Positions 26,390 through 35,700 of a stretch of DNA of 64,000 nt are shown here, piece by piece. This stretch comes from Flavobacterium cupreum. GTDB lineage: Bacteria > Bacteroidota > Bacteroidia > Flavobacteriales > Flavobacteriaceae. Every line of letters starts with the position of its first letter. The first letter of the stretch is position 1. The notes under the pieces were generated by a model, which worked only from the letters and a program-made list of their open reading frames with translations, was not told the origin of the DNA and made no database searches. The stretch lies in contig NZ_QWDM01000007.1 of the NCBI RefSeq assembly GCF_003996965.1, positions 186,001-250,000 of the forward strand, written 5' to 3'. A program made the position numbers and the translations under genes.

Positions 26390-27979
26390 ATGAAACTAAA
26401 TAATATAACAAAAGTAGCTGTCTGCATGTCATTACTTGCAACAGTAGGTTGTACAGATAATTTTGAAGACATTAATACTAATAATAATGGTATTACACCT
26501 GAATTATTTCAACAGGATTTTAATCACATCAAAGGTGGTTTCGCTCCAATATTTAATAATATTCAAACAATAACAAGTCAATTAGAGTGGCAATATCAGT
26601 TACAGCAAGGTTTAAATAGTGATATTTGGTCTGGATACATGGCTACACCTACTGCTTTTGGAGGGTCAAACAATACAACTTATAATTTAAATGATAACTG
26701 GAATGGTTTTATTTGGAGTATAGCCTATTCAAATGTTATGTATAATGCATACAATATTGAACAGTTATCAAAAGGCAAATATGATCAGTTTTATGCGCTG
26801 GCTTTGATATTGAAAGTTGAAGGGATGCACAGAATAACGGATACTTTCGGACCAATTATATATTCAAAGTACGGAACCACAGATGCTACCATTGAATATG
26901 ATTCCCAACAAGATGTTTATAACAAGATGTTTACTGAATTAGATATTGCAGTTGCTGAATTGACAAAAAGAGTTGATTCTGGTGATGATGGTACAGCATC
27001 TTTTGGTAAAACAGATTTATCAGGTTATGGTGGAAAATTTGAACAATGGATTAAGTTTGCCAATACATTACGTTTAAGATTGGCAATGCGCGTTGTAAAA
27101 GTAGATCCGGCATTGGCTAAAATTCAGGCTGAAAAAGCGATTGCTCAAAAATTTGGAGTAATGAAAACAAATGCTGATCTATTTCAAATTAAATCTCCTG
27201 TAAATACAAACCCAATTGCCACCATTAGTGGTTCCTGGTTAGATATTCGTATGGGAGCTGATATGGAATCTATTTTAGGCGGTTATAACGATCCAAGAAT
27301 TGGAACTTATTTTGATACATCAACTCAATTTCCAGGGCAATATAAAGGTGTTCGTACAGGAATTGAAATTACAGCTAAAGGAGATCATCAGGATTTTTCA
27401 GGTATCGGAGCTGTTGTCAGATCTAAAAATATTGTCTTGATGACAACCGCAGAAGCTTATTTTCTAAGAGCAGAAGGAGCATTGAGAGGATGGAATATGG
27501 ATGGCGATGCTAAATCATTGTATGAATTAGGAATTACCACTTCATTTGATCAAAGAGGAGCTTCAGGAGCAGCTGTATACATTACAGACAATGTAAAATT
27601 GCCAAAAGCATATGTTGATCCAAATTTCCCTGTAAATAATTACGCTCCGGTAAACAATGTGACTATTGCCTGGGATGCTGCAGCAACTAATGAAGTAAAA
27701 TTGCAAAAAATTATTACTCAAAAATGGATTGCCGGTTTTCCAGAAGGTCAGGAAGCCTGGTCGGATTACAGAAGAACCGGGTATCCTAAATTATTCCCGG
27801 TAATTAAAAACACAAGCGGGGGCAAAATTACTACTGAATTTGGTGTAAGAAGAATCAATTTTGTGCAATCTGAGATATCTCTTAATAAAGGAGGGGTAGA
27901 TTCAGGTATTGCTAAACTTAATGGTCCTGATACCGGAGGCACAAGACTTTGGTGGGATACTACAGCTCCAAATTTCTAA
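26390..27979 (+). CDS. cusDII: SusD-like surface glycan-binding lipoprotein II
   Basis: A 529-aa lipoprotein (signal MKLNNITKVAVCMSLLATVGC, lipidated Cys21) of the SusD-like family. It shows MHRITDTFGPIIYS, the KFANTLRLRLAMRV helix, AEAYFLRAEGALRGW and the C-terminal EAWSDYRRTGYP. It partners SusC II at the cell surface. It begins 10 bp after susC II and is in the same operon. About 40 bp after its stop a perfect hairpin precedes the downstream nagB fusion. Confidence 0.93.
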   Translation: MKLNNITKVAVCMSLLATVGCTDNFEDINTNNNGITPELFQQDFNHIKGGFAPIFNNIQTITSQLEWQYQLQQGLNSDIWSGYMATPTAFGGSNNTTYNLNDNWNGFIWSIAYSNVMYNAYNIEQLSKGKYDQFYALALILKVEGMHRITDTFGPIIYSKYGTTDATIEYDSQQDVYNKMFTELDIAVAELTKRVDSGDDGTASFGKTDLSGYGGKFEQWIKFANTLRLRLAMRVVKVDPALAKIQAEKAIAQKFGVMKTNADLFQIKSPVNTNPIATISGSWLDIRMGADMESILGGYNDPRIGTYFDTSTQFPGQYKGVRTGIEITAKGDHQDFSGIGAVVRSKNIVLMTTAEAYFLRAEGALRGWNMDGDAKSLYELGITTSFDQRGASGAAVYITDNVKLPKAYVDPNFPVNNYAPVNNVTIAWDAAATNEVKLQKIITQKWIAGFPEGQEAWSDYRRTGYPKLFPVIKNTSGGKITTEFGVRRINFVQSEISLNKGGVDSGIAKLNGPDTGGTRLWWDTTAPNF

Positions 27980-28019
27980 AAAATAATATCAAAAGTTAAA
28001 GAATATAAGTTTGGTTGGA

Positions 28020-28055
28020 AAATGGTATAAGTGATGAGAGTTACTTATACCATTT
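28020..28055 (+). promoter_or_regulatory. Intercistronic hairpin between susD II and nagB
   Basis: A perfect 13-bp stem (28020-28032 with 28043-28055) with a 10-nt loop. No T-run follows, so it is more likely an RNA-processing or stabilising element than a terminator. It spans a spurious upstream ATG and lies 38 bp before the likely true start at 28093. Confidence 0.55.
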
Positions 28056-28092
28056 CATAAACCAAAAGGGTAATTACTATAAAAAGAAAAAA

Positions 28093-30030
28093 ATGAAAAG
28101 TGCTTTAGAAATTAAACCTGATATCAGCTATAAAAGCGCGGGAAAATTTGAAGAAACCAGATTTGAAAAAATCCATAATGAAATCTTCAAAAATTCTGCG
28201 GAAGCTTCCCTAATTGTAGCACATGAAATCGCTCAGTTAATCAGATCTAAACAAGAGAAAGGCAAATCTTGCGTATTAGGTTTAGCAACAGGTTCTTCTC
28301 CTATAAAAGTATATGAAGAATTGGTGCGAATGCACAGAGAAGAAGGCCTGAGTTTTAGCAACGTGATCACTTTTAACCTGGATGAATATTATCCGATGAC
28401 AAAAGAGAACAATCAGAGCTATCACTATTTCATGCACCAGCATCTTTTTAATCATATTGATATTAAACCAGAAAATGTTAATATTCCGGATGGTACCGTT
28501 GCAATCGAAGAACTCAATCAGTATTGTATCGATTACGAAATGAATATTAAAAACGCAGGCGGTCTTGATTTTCAATTATTAGGTATTGGACGTACGGGTC
28601 ACGTAGGGTTCAATGAGCCGGGATCACATATCAACTCCGGAACACGTATCATAACACTGGATCACATTACAAGAGTAGATGCCTCGTCTGATTTTAATGG
28701 TATAGACAACGTTCCGAAAAGGGCGATTACCATGGGAGTTTCTACCATCATGAGATCAAAAAGAATTGTATTAATGGCCTGGGGACAAAATAAGGCCGAT
28801 ATCATCAAAAGAACTGTTCAGGGTGATATCAGTTCAGAAGTTCCTGCCACTTTTTTACAAAACCATCCCAATGCCACTTTCGTACTGGATCAGTCGGCAG
28901 CAGTAGAATTAACCCGTTTTAAAACACCCTGGTTAGTAGGAGAATGTATCTGGACACAAGAATTAAAAAGCAAAGCGATTGTTTGGTTATGCCAAAAAAC
29001 GAAACAATCTATTTTAAAATTAACAGACCGTGATTACAACAATAACGGAATGTCTGATCTTTTGGCACAAGAAGGTTCTGCTTATGATCTGAACATCAAT
29101 ATGTTCAACGTTTTGCAGCATACCATTACCGGATGGCCAGGCGGAAAACCAAATACCGACGATTCACATCGTCCGGAAAGAGCCGATCCGGCCAAAAAAA
29201 GAGTGATTCTTTTTAGTCCACACCCTGATGATGATGTCATTTCTATGGGAGGAACTTTTTCAAAATTGATAAAACAAGGGCATGATGTACACGTAGTATA
29301 TCAAACCTCCGGAAATATAGCCGTTACAGACGACGAAGCCTTAAAATTTGCTGAAGTTGCCAAAGATTTTGTTGGTGACGCAACCAGTGCAATAAACTTT
29401 AAAGCTGTAATTGAATTTTTGAACAGTAAATCAGAGAACGAGATTGATTCATTGGAGGTTCGAAAATTAAAAGGACTGATCAGAAGAAGAGAATCGTATG
29501 CAGCTACGCGATATATTGGCTTAAAAGACGAAAATACACACTTTCTGGATCTGCCTTTTTACGAAACAGGACAAGTTAAAAAGAACCCGTTAGGCTCTGA
29601 AGATATTGCCATTGTAAAGGATATCATTGCCAGGATAAAACCACATCAGGTATTTGCAGCAGGCGATCTTGCTGATCCGCACGGAACACATGAAGTCTGC
29701 CTGAACGCAATCTTTGCAGCAATGGCAGCACTGAAGCCGGAAAAATACATGGATGACTGCTGGTTGTGGTTATACAGAGGAGCATGGCACGAATGGGACA
29801 TTCACGAAATTGATATGGCCGTTCCGCTTTCTCCATCAGAAGTATTATTGAAACGTCACGCTATTTTATACCACCAGTCCCAAAAAGACAGAGTAATGTT
29901 TCAGGGAAATGACTCCAGGGAATTTTGGGTGAGGGCAGAAGACCGTAATAAAAATACAGCCATCTTATACGATGAATTAGGTTTGGCTGAATATGAAGCA
30001 ATTGAAGCCTTTAAACGTTTTGATTACTAA
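28093..30030 (+). CDS. nagB: Glucosamine-6-phosphate deaminase fused to a PIG-L/LmbE deacetylase domain
   Basis: A 645-aa two-domain protein. Residues about 1-320 are NagB-like: FNLDEYYP (Asp97), RTGHVGFNEPG with His170 and Glu175, and the following NSGTRIITLD. In E. coli NagB the motif is GNDGH; here the Asp is replaced by Thr. Residues about 370-600 form a PIG-L (LmbE) deacetylase fold with the zinc motif SPHPDDD (His377, Asp379, Asp380) and HGTH (His530, His533). The first domain converts GlcN-6-P to fructose-6-P. The second may remove the acetyl group from GlcNAc-6-P, replacing NagA, but this is inference. I chose the ATG at 28093 because the frame from 28015 crosses a hairpin and is not protein-like. 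Confidence 0.88.
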   Translation: MKSALEIKPDISYKSAGKFEETRFEKIHNEIFKNSAEASLIVAHEIAQLIRSKQEKGKSCVLGLATGSSPIKVYEELVRMHREEGLSFSNVITFNLDEYYPMTKENNQSYHYFMHQHLFNHIDIKPENVNIPDGTVAIEELNQYCIDYEMNIKNAGGLDFQLLGIGRTGHVGFNEPGSHINSGTRIITLDHITRVDASSDFNGIDNVPKRAITMGVSTIMRSKRIVLMAWGQNKADIIKRTVQGDISSEVPATFLQNHPNATFVLDQSAAVELTRFKTPWLVGECIWTQELKSKAIVWLCQKTKQSILKLTDRDYNNNGMSDLLAQEGSAYDLNINMFNVLQHTITGWPGGKPNTDDSHRPERADPAKKRVILFSPHPDDDVISMGGTFSKLIKQGHDVHVVYQTSGNIAVTDDEALKFAEVAKDFVGDATSAINFKAVIEFLNSKSENEIDSLEVRKLKGLIRRRESYAATRYIGLKDENTHFLDLPFYETGQVKKNPLGSEDIAIVKDIIARIKPHQVFAAGDLADPHGTHEVCLNAIFAAMAALKPEKYMDDCWLWLYRGAWHEWDIHEIDMAVPLSPSEVLLKRHAILYHQSQKDRVMFQGNDSREFWVRAEDRNKNTAILYDELGLAEYEAIEAFKRFDY

Positions 30031-30046
30031 AGTTGTTTTTTAAACC

Positions 30047-30172
30047 GATTCGGGTGAGAGCGAATCAAATTACAAAAATCAGATGGATCTCATAAGGAAA
30101 GTGAGGTTCACCAGAGATCCTTCTGAGTTTTGTTTCTTTTATCTATTTATTAATGTTATCTCCGGATAACAT
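30047..30172 (+). other. Structured spacer before the hexosaminidase gene
   Basis: Three consecutive hairpins: GATTCG/CGAATC (30047-30052 with 30061-30066), GGATCTC/GAGATCC (30085-30091 with 30114-30120) enclosing GTGA/TCAC, and ATGTTATC/GATAACAT (30153-30160 with 30165-30172). None has a T-run. They lie inside one long operon and may tune the relative mRNA levels of nagB and the hexosaminidase. Confidence 0.5.
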
Positions 30173-30189
30173 CTTTCAAAAACATTAAA

Positions 30190-32256
30190 ATGAAATATTT
30201 ATTAGTCCTACTATTAGCGGGTTTCACCTCCGGCGCTCAGATTCAGAAAGAGCAGCTCAACCTTATGCCCTGGCCTCAGAGTATTGTATTAAATGACGGT
30301 AGTTTTACTTTAACCAGAAATTTTAAGGTAAACATCACCGGAAATCCAAATCCAAGAATCTTTGGCGGTGTAACACGTTTTTTACGTCGCTTAGATGGTA
30401 GAACCGGTATTTTTTTCGAACAGGGTTTTATTGCAAAATTAAATGAAGTTCCCACAGCGGAGTTACAGATCAACTGTACCAAAAGCGGAAAGATTGCCTT
30501 ATATGAAGATGAAAGTTACCATTTAGATATCAGTCAGAACAAAATTACAATAAATGCAACCAGCGATTTAGGAGCATTACACGGCCTTGAAACGTTGTTG
30601 CAATTGGTACAGAATAATGGTACCTCATTTTATTTCCCAAATTCCCAAATTTCAGATTTTCCAAGATTTACCTGGAGAGGCCTGATGATCGATGCGGCAA
30701 GGCATTTCCAGCCGGTTGATGTGATCAAAAGAAATATTGACGCGCTCGCAGCTATGAAGATGAACGTTTTTCACTGGCACTTAGTAGACGATCAGGGATG
30801 GAGAATTGAAACAAAAAAACATCCAAAACTAATAGAACTGGCTTCGGATGGATTGTATTATACACAAGAGGAAATTAAAAATATCGTAAAATATGCTGAT
30901 GAGCGCGGTATTTTAATAGTTCCGGAAATAGATGTTCCCGGCCACGGATCAGCCATATTAACCGCTTACCCGGAAATTGGCAGTAAAGTGATTACGCTGA
31001 CTGGAGGAACTTCAGAAAAAAATATTCAGGGAACCGCTATTGCGACCTATGGAATTGAAAGAAATGCCGGTATTTTTTCGCCAACATTAGATCCTTCAAA
31101 TCCTAAAACATATCAATTACTTAGTGAATTATTTGACGAAGTGTGCCCTCTATTTCCCGGGTCTTATTTTCATATCGGGGGAGATGAAAACGAAGGGAAA
31201 GATTGGGACGCAAATCCAAAAATTCAGGAGTTTAAAAAGAAAAATAAGTTAGCTAACAATCACGAATTGCAAACGTATTTCACGATGCAGTTGGTACCCA
31301 TGCTTAAAAAACATGGCAAACAACTGATGGGATGGGAAGAAATTTTGACAAAAAACATGTCAAAAGAAGCGATCATACATTCGTGGAGAGGACCAAATGA
31401 AGGAGTTATTGCAGGACAGTCATTAGTTGACGCCGTAAAAAAAGGATACAAAACAGTTTTGTCGAACGGATATTATATCGATTTGATGTATCCGGTAGAA
31501 AGTCATTATATGAATGACCCGATGCCAAAAGGAGCCGATTTATCTGCCGAGGAAAAAGCAAGGATTTTAGGAGGAGAAGCCACCATGTGGACCGAGCTTG
31601 CAACGCCGACAACCATAGATTCAAGAGTTTGGCCAAGAACAGCAGCAATTGCCGAAAGACTCTGGTCTGCCGAAACGGTTACCGACGTCGCAAACATGCG
31701 CAAGCGTCTGGATGTAGTTTCTTTCAGGCTTGAAGAACTTGGATTGACACACATTCGCAATAAAGCAGTTATCTTAAGAAATATCGCTAACAATCAGAGC
31801 ATAAAACCGCTAAGCGAATTTTCGAATGTTTGTGAGCCGTTAAAAGGATACAAACGCAATAAAGGCGGAACTGAGTATCAGATGTACTCTCCGTTTACCC
31901 TTTTTGCAGATGCCTGTACACCGGATGCTAAGGATGCTTTGGCCTTCGATGATGCAGTGAATCAATATCTAACCAATAAATCGACAGAGAATAAAGCAAA
32001 AGTAGCGGCCTATTTAAACAAATGGATTGCCGTCAACAAAAGTTTAAAGGAATTGAGTGCCAATGCGCCTTTAGTGCAGCCTATATTGCCTTTAGCTAAA
32101 AAGCTCAATGATGTATCAGAACAATTATTGCTTGTTTTGGATAATAAGTCAGCGTTAAAAGCAGATGACCTGAAAAAACTCGTAGAAGAATGTGACTCCA
32201 AAGACCATGCAGATGTGGAGCTGGCCGTTTACAAAAGTTTAAAGAAATTAATATAA
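30190..32256 (+). CDS. Beta-N-acetylhexosaminidase (GH20)
   Basis: A 688-aa secreted hexosaminidase that releases GlcNAc from the non-reducing end of chitooligosaccharides. It has a signal peptide (about 1-17), a GH20b N-terminal domain (about 20-160), and the GH20 catalytic TIM barrel (about 165-500) with FHWHLVDDQGW and the catalytic Asp332-Glu333 pair in HIGGDEN. WGGTP-type motifs and GGEATMWTEL are also visible. About 170 C-terminal residues with Lys/Ala-rich helices have no family that I recognise. It likely acts in the periplasm and supplies GlcNAc to NagP. The gene order matches the chitin locus. Confidence 0.94.
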   Translation: MKYLLVLLLAGFTSGAQIQKEQLNLMPWPQSIVLNDGSFTLTRNFKVNITGNPNPRIFGGVTRFLRRLDGRTGIFFEQGFIAKLNEVPTAELQINCTKSGKIALYEDESYHLDISQNKITINATSDLGALHGLETLLQLVQNNGTSFYFPNSQISDFPRFTWRGLMIDAARHFQPVDVIKRNIDALAAMKMNVFHWHLVDDQGWRIETKKHPKLIELASDGLYYTQEEIKNIVKYADERGILIVPEIDVPGHGSAILTAYPEIGSKVITLTGGTSEKNIQGTAIATYGIERNAGIFSPTLDPSNPKTYQLLSELFDEVCPLFPGSYFHIGGDENEGKDWDANPKIQEFKKKNKLANNHELQTYFTMQLVPMLKKHGKQLMGWEEILTKNMSKEAIIHSWRGPNEGVIAGQSLVDAVKKGYKTVLSNGYYIDLMYPVESHYMNDPMPKGADLSAEEKARILGGEATMWTELATPTTIDSRVWPRTAAIAERLWSAETVTDVANMRKRLDVVSFRLEELGLTHIRNKAVILRNIANNQSIKPLSEFSNVCEPLKGYKRNKGGTEYQMYSPFTLFADACTPDAKDALAFDDAVNQYLTNKSTENKAKVAAYLNKWIAVNKSLKELSANAPLVQPILPLAKKLNDVSEQLLLVLDNKSALKADDLKKLVEECDSKDHADVELAVYKSLKKLI

Positions 32257-32765
32257 AAGTTTGGTTTGAATTAGTAGTTAGTAAGTTTAAGATACCAGAT
32301 TGTTTAGTTATCTCTATCAGAACGTTTCTGGTAGAGATAATTATAGTAACGAATTTATAACGGCTCTTTTAAACTTCAGAAATAAATTCAGAATCAATAA
32401 TAGAAATAACCATTAAAATATTTATTAACCTTTAAAAACCAAATAAGAGAATACCCAAAAACATGACAATAAAGTAGAATTTTAGAAAGTAGAATTGCCC
32501 CCCAAATTTATCTTTTTTTTATTTATTACTAATTTTTTAAAAAAGAAGTATACATAAATATCAATCAATACTATTTGCTAATGATTATGGTAGAATCAGT
32601 AATAGTAATATTTATTTATAGAAGTAAATCGAATTAATTTCCAATGATTGCAAAGTTTCCATTTGCAGTCAGTTGAATCCCGATTATCGTTTTTATGTGC
32701 TGAATTTCAGTATGTAAGTGATTGTAATTGGAATATTTTTTTCTATTAACCAATATTTATTAATT
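32257..32765 (+). other. Long spacer upstream of chiA
   Basis: 509 bp without a gene. A 15-bp hairpin (32308-32322 with 32326-32340, one G-T pair, tiny loop) lies soon after the hexosaminidase stop and may mark the operon end, though no T-run follows. A small duplication of AAAGTAGAATT occurs near 32471-32497. The rest is AT-rich. A separate chiA promoter is likely, but I see no clean TAnnTTTG box close to the start. Confidence 0.45.
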
Positions 32766-35700
32766 ATGAAACATTATTACAGATTGCTTTTATTGTTATT
32801 GTTTCCCTTACTAGCGTCAGCCCAACCAGCTCACGGTAAGAAAGTAGTGGGATATTATGCGCAATGGTCTATTTATGCCCGGGATTTCAACGTTCCGAAA
32901 ATTGATGGAAGTAAATTGACGCATTTGAATTATTCTTTTTATGGGACAACTTTTGACCCTGCCCATCCGGAGAATACAAAACTTCATTGTTTGGATACCT
33001 ATGCTGATTTTGAGCATATGGAAGGCGGAATTCCGTGGGATGCCCCTGTAAAAGGGAACTTTTATGACTTGAAAAAGTTAAAAGAAAAGTATCCGCATTT
33101 AAAAATTTTAATTTCTGTCGGAGGATGGACCAAAGGTCAGGATCTTTCTCCAATTGCCGCCAGCCCGGTAGCAAGAGCCGCTTTAGCTGCAGATATGGCG
33201 AACTTCATTATTACTTATCCCTTTATTGACGGATTCGATATTGACTGGGAATATCCTCTTTCCGGAGGAACAGACGGTACCGAAGTGATTAACGGAGCGC
33301 CAATTCCTCCACAAAAGTACAGCCCGGACGACAACAAAAATCTGGTTTATTTGTTGAAAGCAATGCGTCAGGCAATGCCCAATAAATTGGTTACGATTGC
33401 AGCCGGAAACAATGTCAGAAAAGTGGCGCAGCAATATTTAGGCCCATCGAACAGAGCACAATACGGAATGACAGAAGACATTTCGACATATTGTGATTAC
33501 ATTACTTATTTTGGCTATGATTTTGGTGGAAACTGGTATGATAAGACCTGCTACAATGCACCATTATATGCCAGCGGAAACACAAACGATCCACTCTACG
33601 GAGCGACACAATCCGAATCACTGGATGAACTGACCAGTCAATACTTAAATGTGGTAGGATTTCCGGCGAATAAACTGATCATGGGATTGCCTTTTTACGG
33701 TAAAAAATTTGATCATGTAGCCACCAATTCAACCAACGGATTATTCGTTTCGGCACCAAGAGATATAGTCTCAGGATGTACCAACCCACAAAATCCGACA
33801 GGAACATGGGACGGTCCCGCAGCCTGTGAAAAATCAGGAAGTATCGAAATTTGCGATTTAGTCGGAAATCCGGTAACCAATTCACACGCTTACTTAGATC
33901 CGACTACCATGTTGGTTACGCCAACGGCTGCAGCTGCAGGATGGGTACGTTATTTTGACAATACAACCAAAGTGCCTTATTTATACAATGCCACTTTAAA
34001 ACAGTTTATCAGCTATGAAGATAAACAATCAATGGATTTAAAAGTGCAGTATATCAAATCAAGAAATCTTGCCGGAGGTATGGTTTGGGAATTATCCCAG
34101 GACACCAGAGGTTCGGTTCCAAACTCCTTATTAACTCAGGTAGATACTTCATTTGGAAGCGTTGTTCCGGGAACGGTAAGCATTTCAGGTGCTGTAAAAA
34201 ACGGAGCAGCTTTAGTTCCGAATGTTACAGTTGAATTGCGTAACGCCAGTAATGTAGTATTGCAAACCGTAGTTGCTACAGGAGGTAATTTTACATTCAG
34301 CAATTTAACTTCAGGACAAAATTATATCCTTACAGCCTTAAAAGCGACTTATACTTTTACGCCTGTAACTTTGACAAACGTGACCGTTAATCAGACTGCT
34401 GTTGTCATCAACGGAAGCCAGCCTTTGTATACCGTGAGCGGAACTGTACTGAACGGCGCAACTCCTGTATCAGGTGTTACCGTGACAGCTGCGTCAGGAG
34501 CGACCGTTTTAACGGCGGTTTCCAATGCAAGCGGAGTTTATAGCGTTGCGGGTTTAACAGCCGGACTTAACTTTACGGTTACAGCTGCAAAAACAGGATT
34601 CTCCTACACGCCAACTTCAACCGTTTATACTGCAATCGATGCGAACAAAACGTTGAATTTTGCCCAAGGCGCACCAGTTGTTTATTATACCGTAAGCGGA
34701 ACTGTTTTGAACGGATCAGCTCCAGTTGCCGGTGTAACAGTTACGGCAACTTCAACAGCCGGAACTTTTACGGCAACTTCAAATTCAAGCGGCGTTTATT
34801 CAATAGCGAATTTACCGTCAGGCGGAAATTATACTGTAACAGCAGCTTTGGCAGGACAAACCTACACGCCGGCTTCCACAGTTTATACAAATTTAACAGC
34901 CAGCAAAACATTAAACTTTACACAAAACGTAATTGTAGTTCCTACCAGTAAAATTAGCGGAACAGTTAAAAACGGATCAACACCGGTTGCTGGTGCAAAA
35001 GTAGAAATCGTTTTGCCGTGGACAGACAATACACACAACTGGAAAAGTGTTATTGCCATAACAGATGCACAAGGAAAATACAGCTTTGACAATTCGGTTG
35101 TAGCGGGTTATAATACCGTTACAAGTCTTAAATTAAACAGCTGGGAAAATGGTGAAGTAAGCTATTTCCCTAATAACCTGGCGAACTTTGCTGTTCCTGC
35201 AAACCCAACGGTTTACAACTTTAATACAAGTTCTACCGCAAAATCAGCTTTGGCTGCCGCTGTAAATTTAATCAGCGGATCGGTTAAAAACGGAACAACT
35301 CCCGTTGCTGGTGCAAAAGTAGAAATTGTTTTACCGTGGACAGACAATACACATAACTGGAAAAGTGTTTTGGCCACAACAGATGCATCAGGAAATTATA
35401 CTTTTGATAATTCAGTTGTAGCAGGGTATACACAGGTTTTAAGTTTGAAATTGAATTCATGGGAAAATGGTGAAGTGACGTATTATCCAAATAACTTAGC
35501 CAACTTTGCAGTTCCAACAACTCCAACGGTTTATAATTTTAACAGACAAGCGGTAGTTGCAACTAAGCCAGTGGTTACCATAACAGCACCAACAGCTTCG
35601 GCGATTGCTATTAATTTAGGATCAGCAATTAATTTTGTTGCAAGTGTTGGATTAAGTGCTGCTGATGCCACTACAATCTCCTCTGTTGTATTTAGTTTAG

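Noticed and set aside
34433..35544. Repeats in chiA as a CRISPR or recombination array
   Set aside because: They encode in-frame beta modules of one secreted protein.
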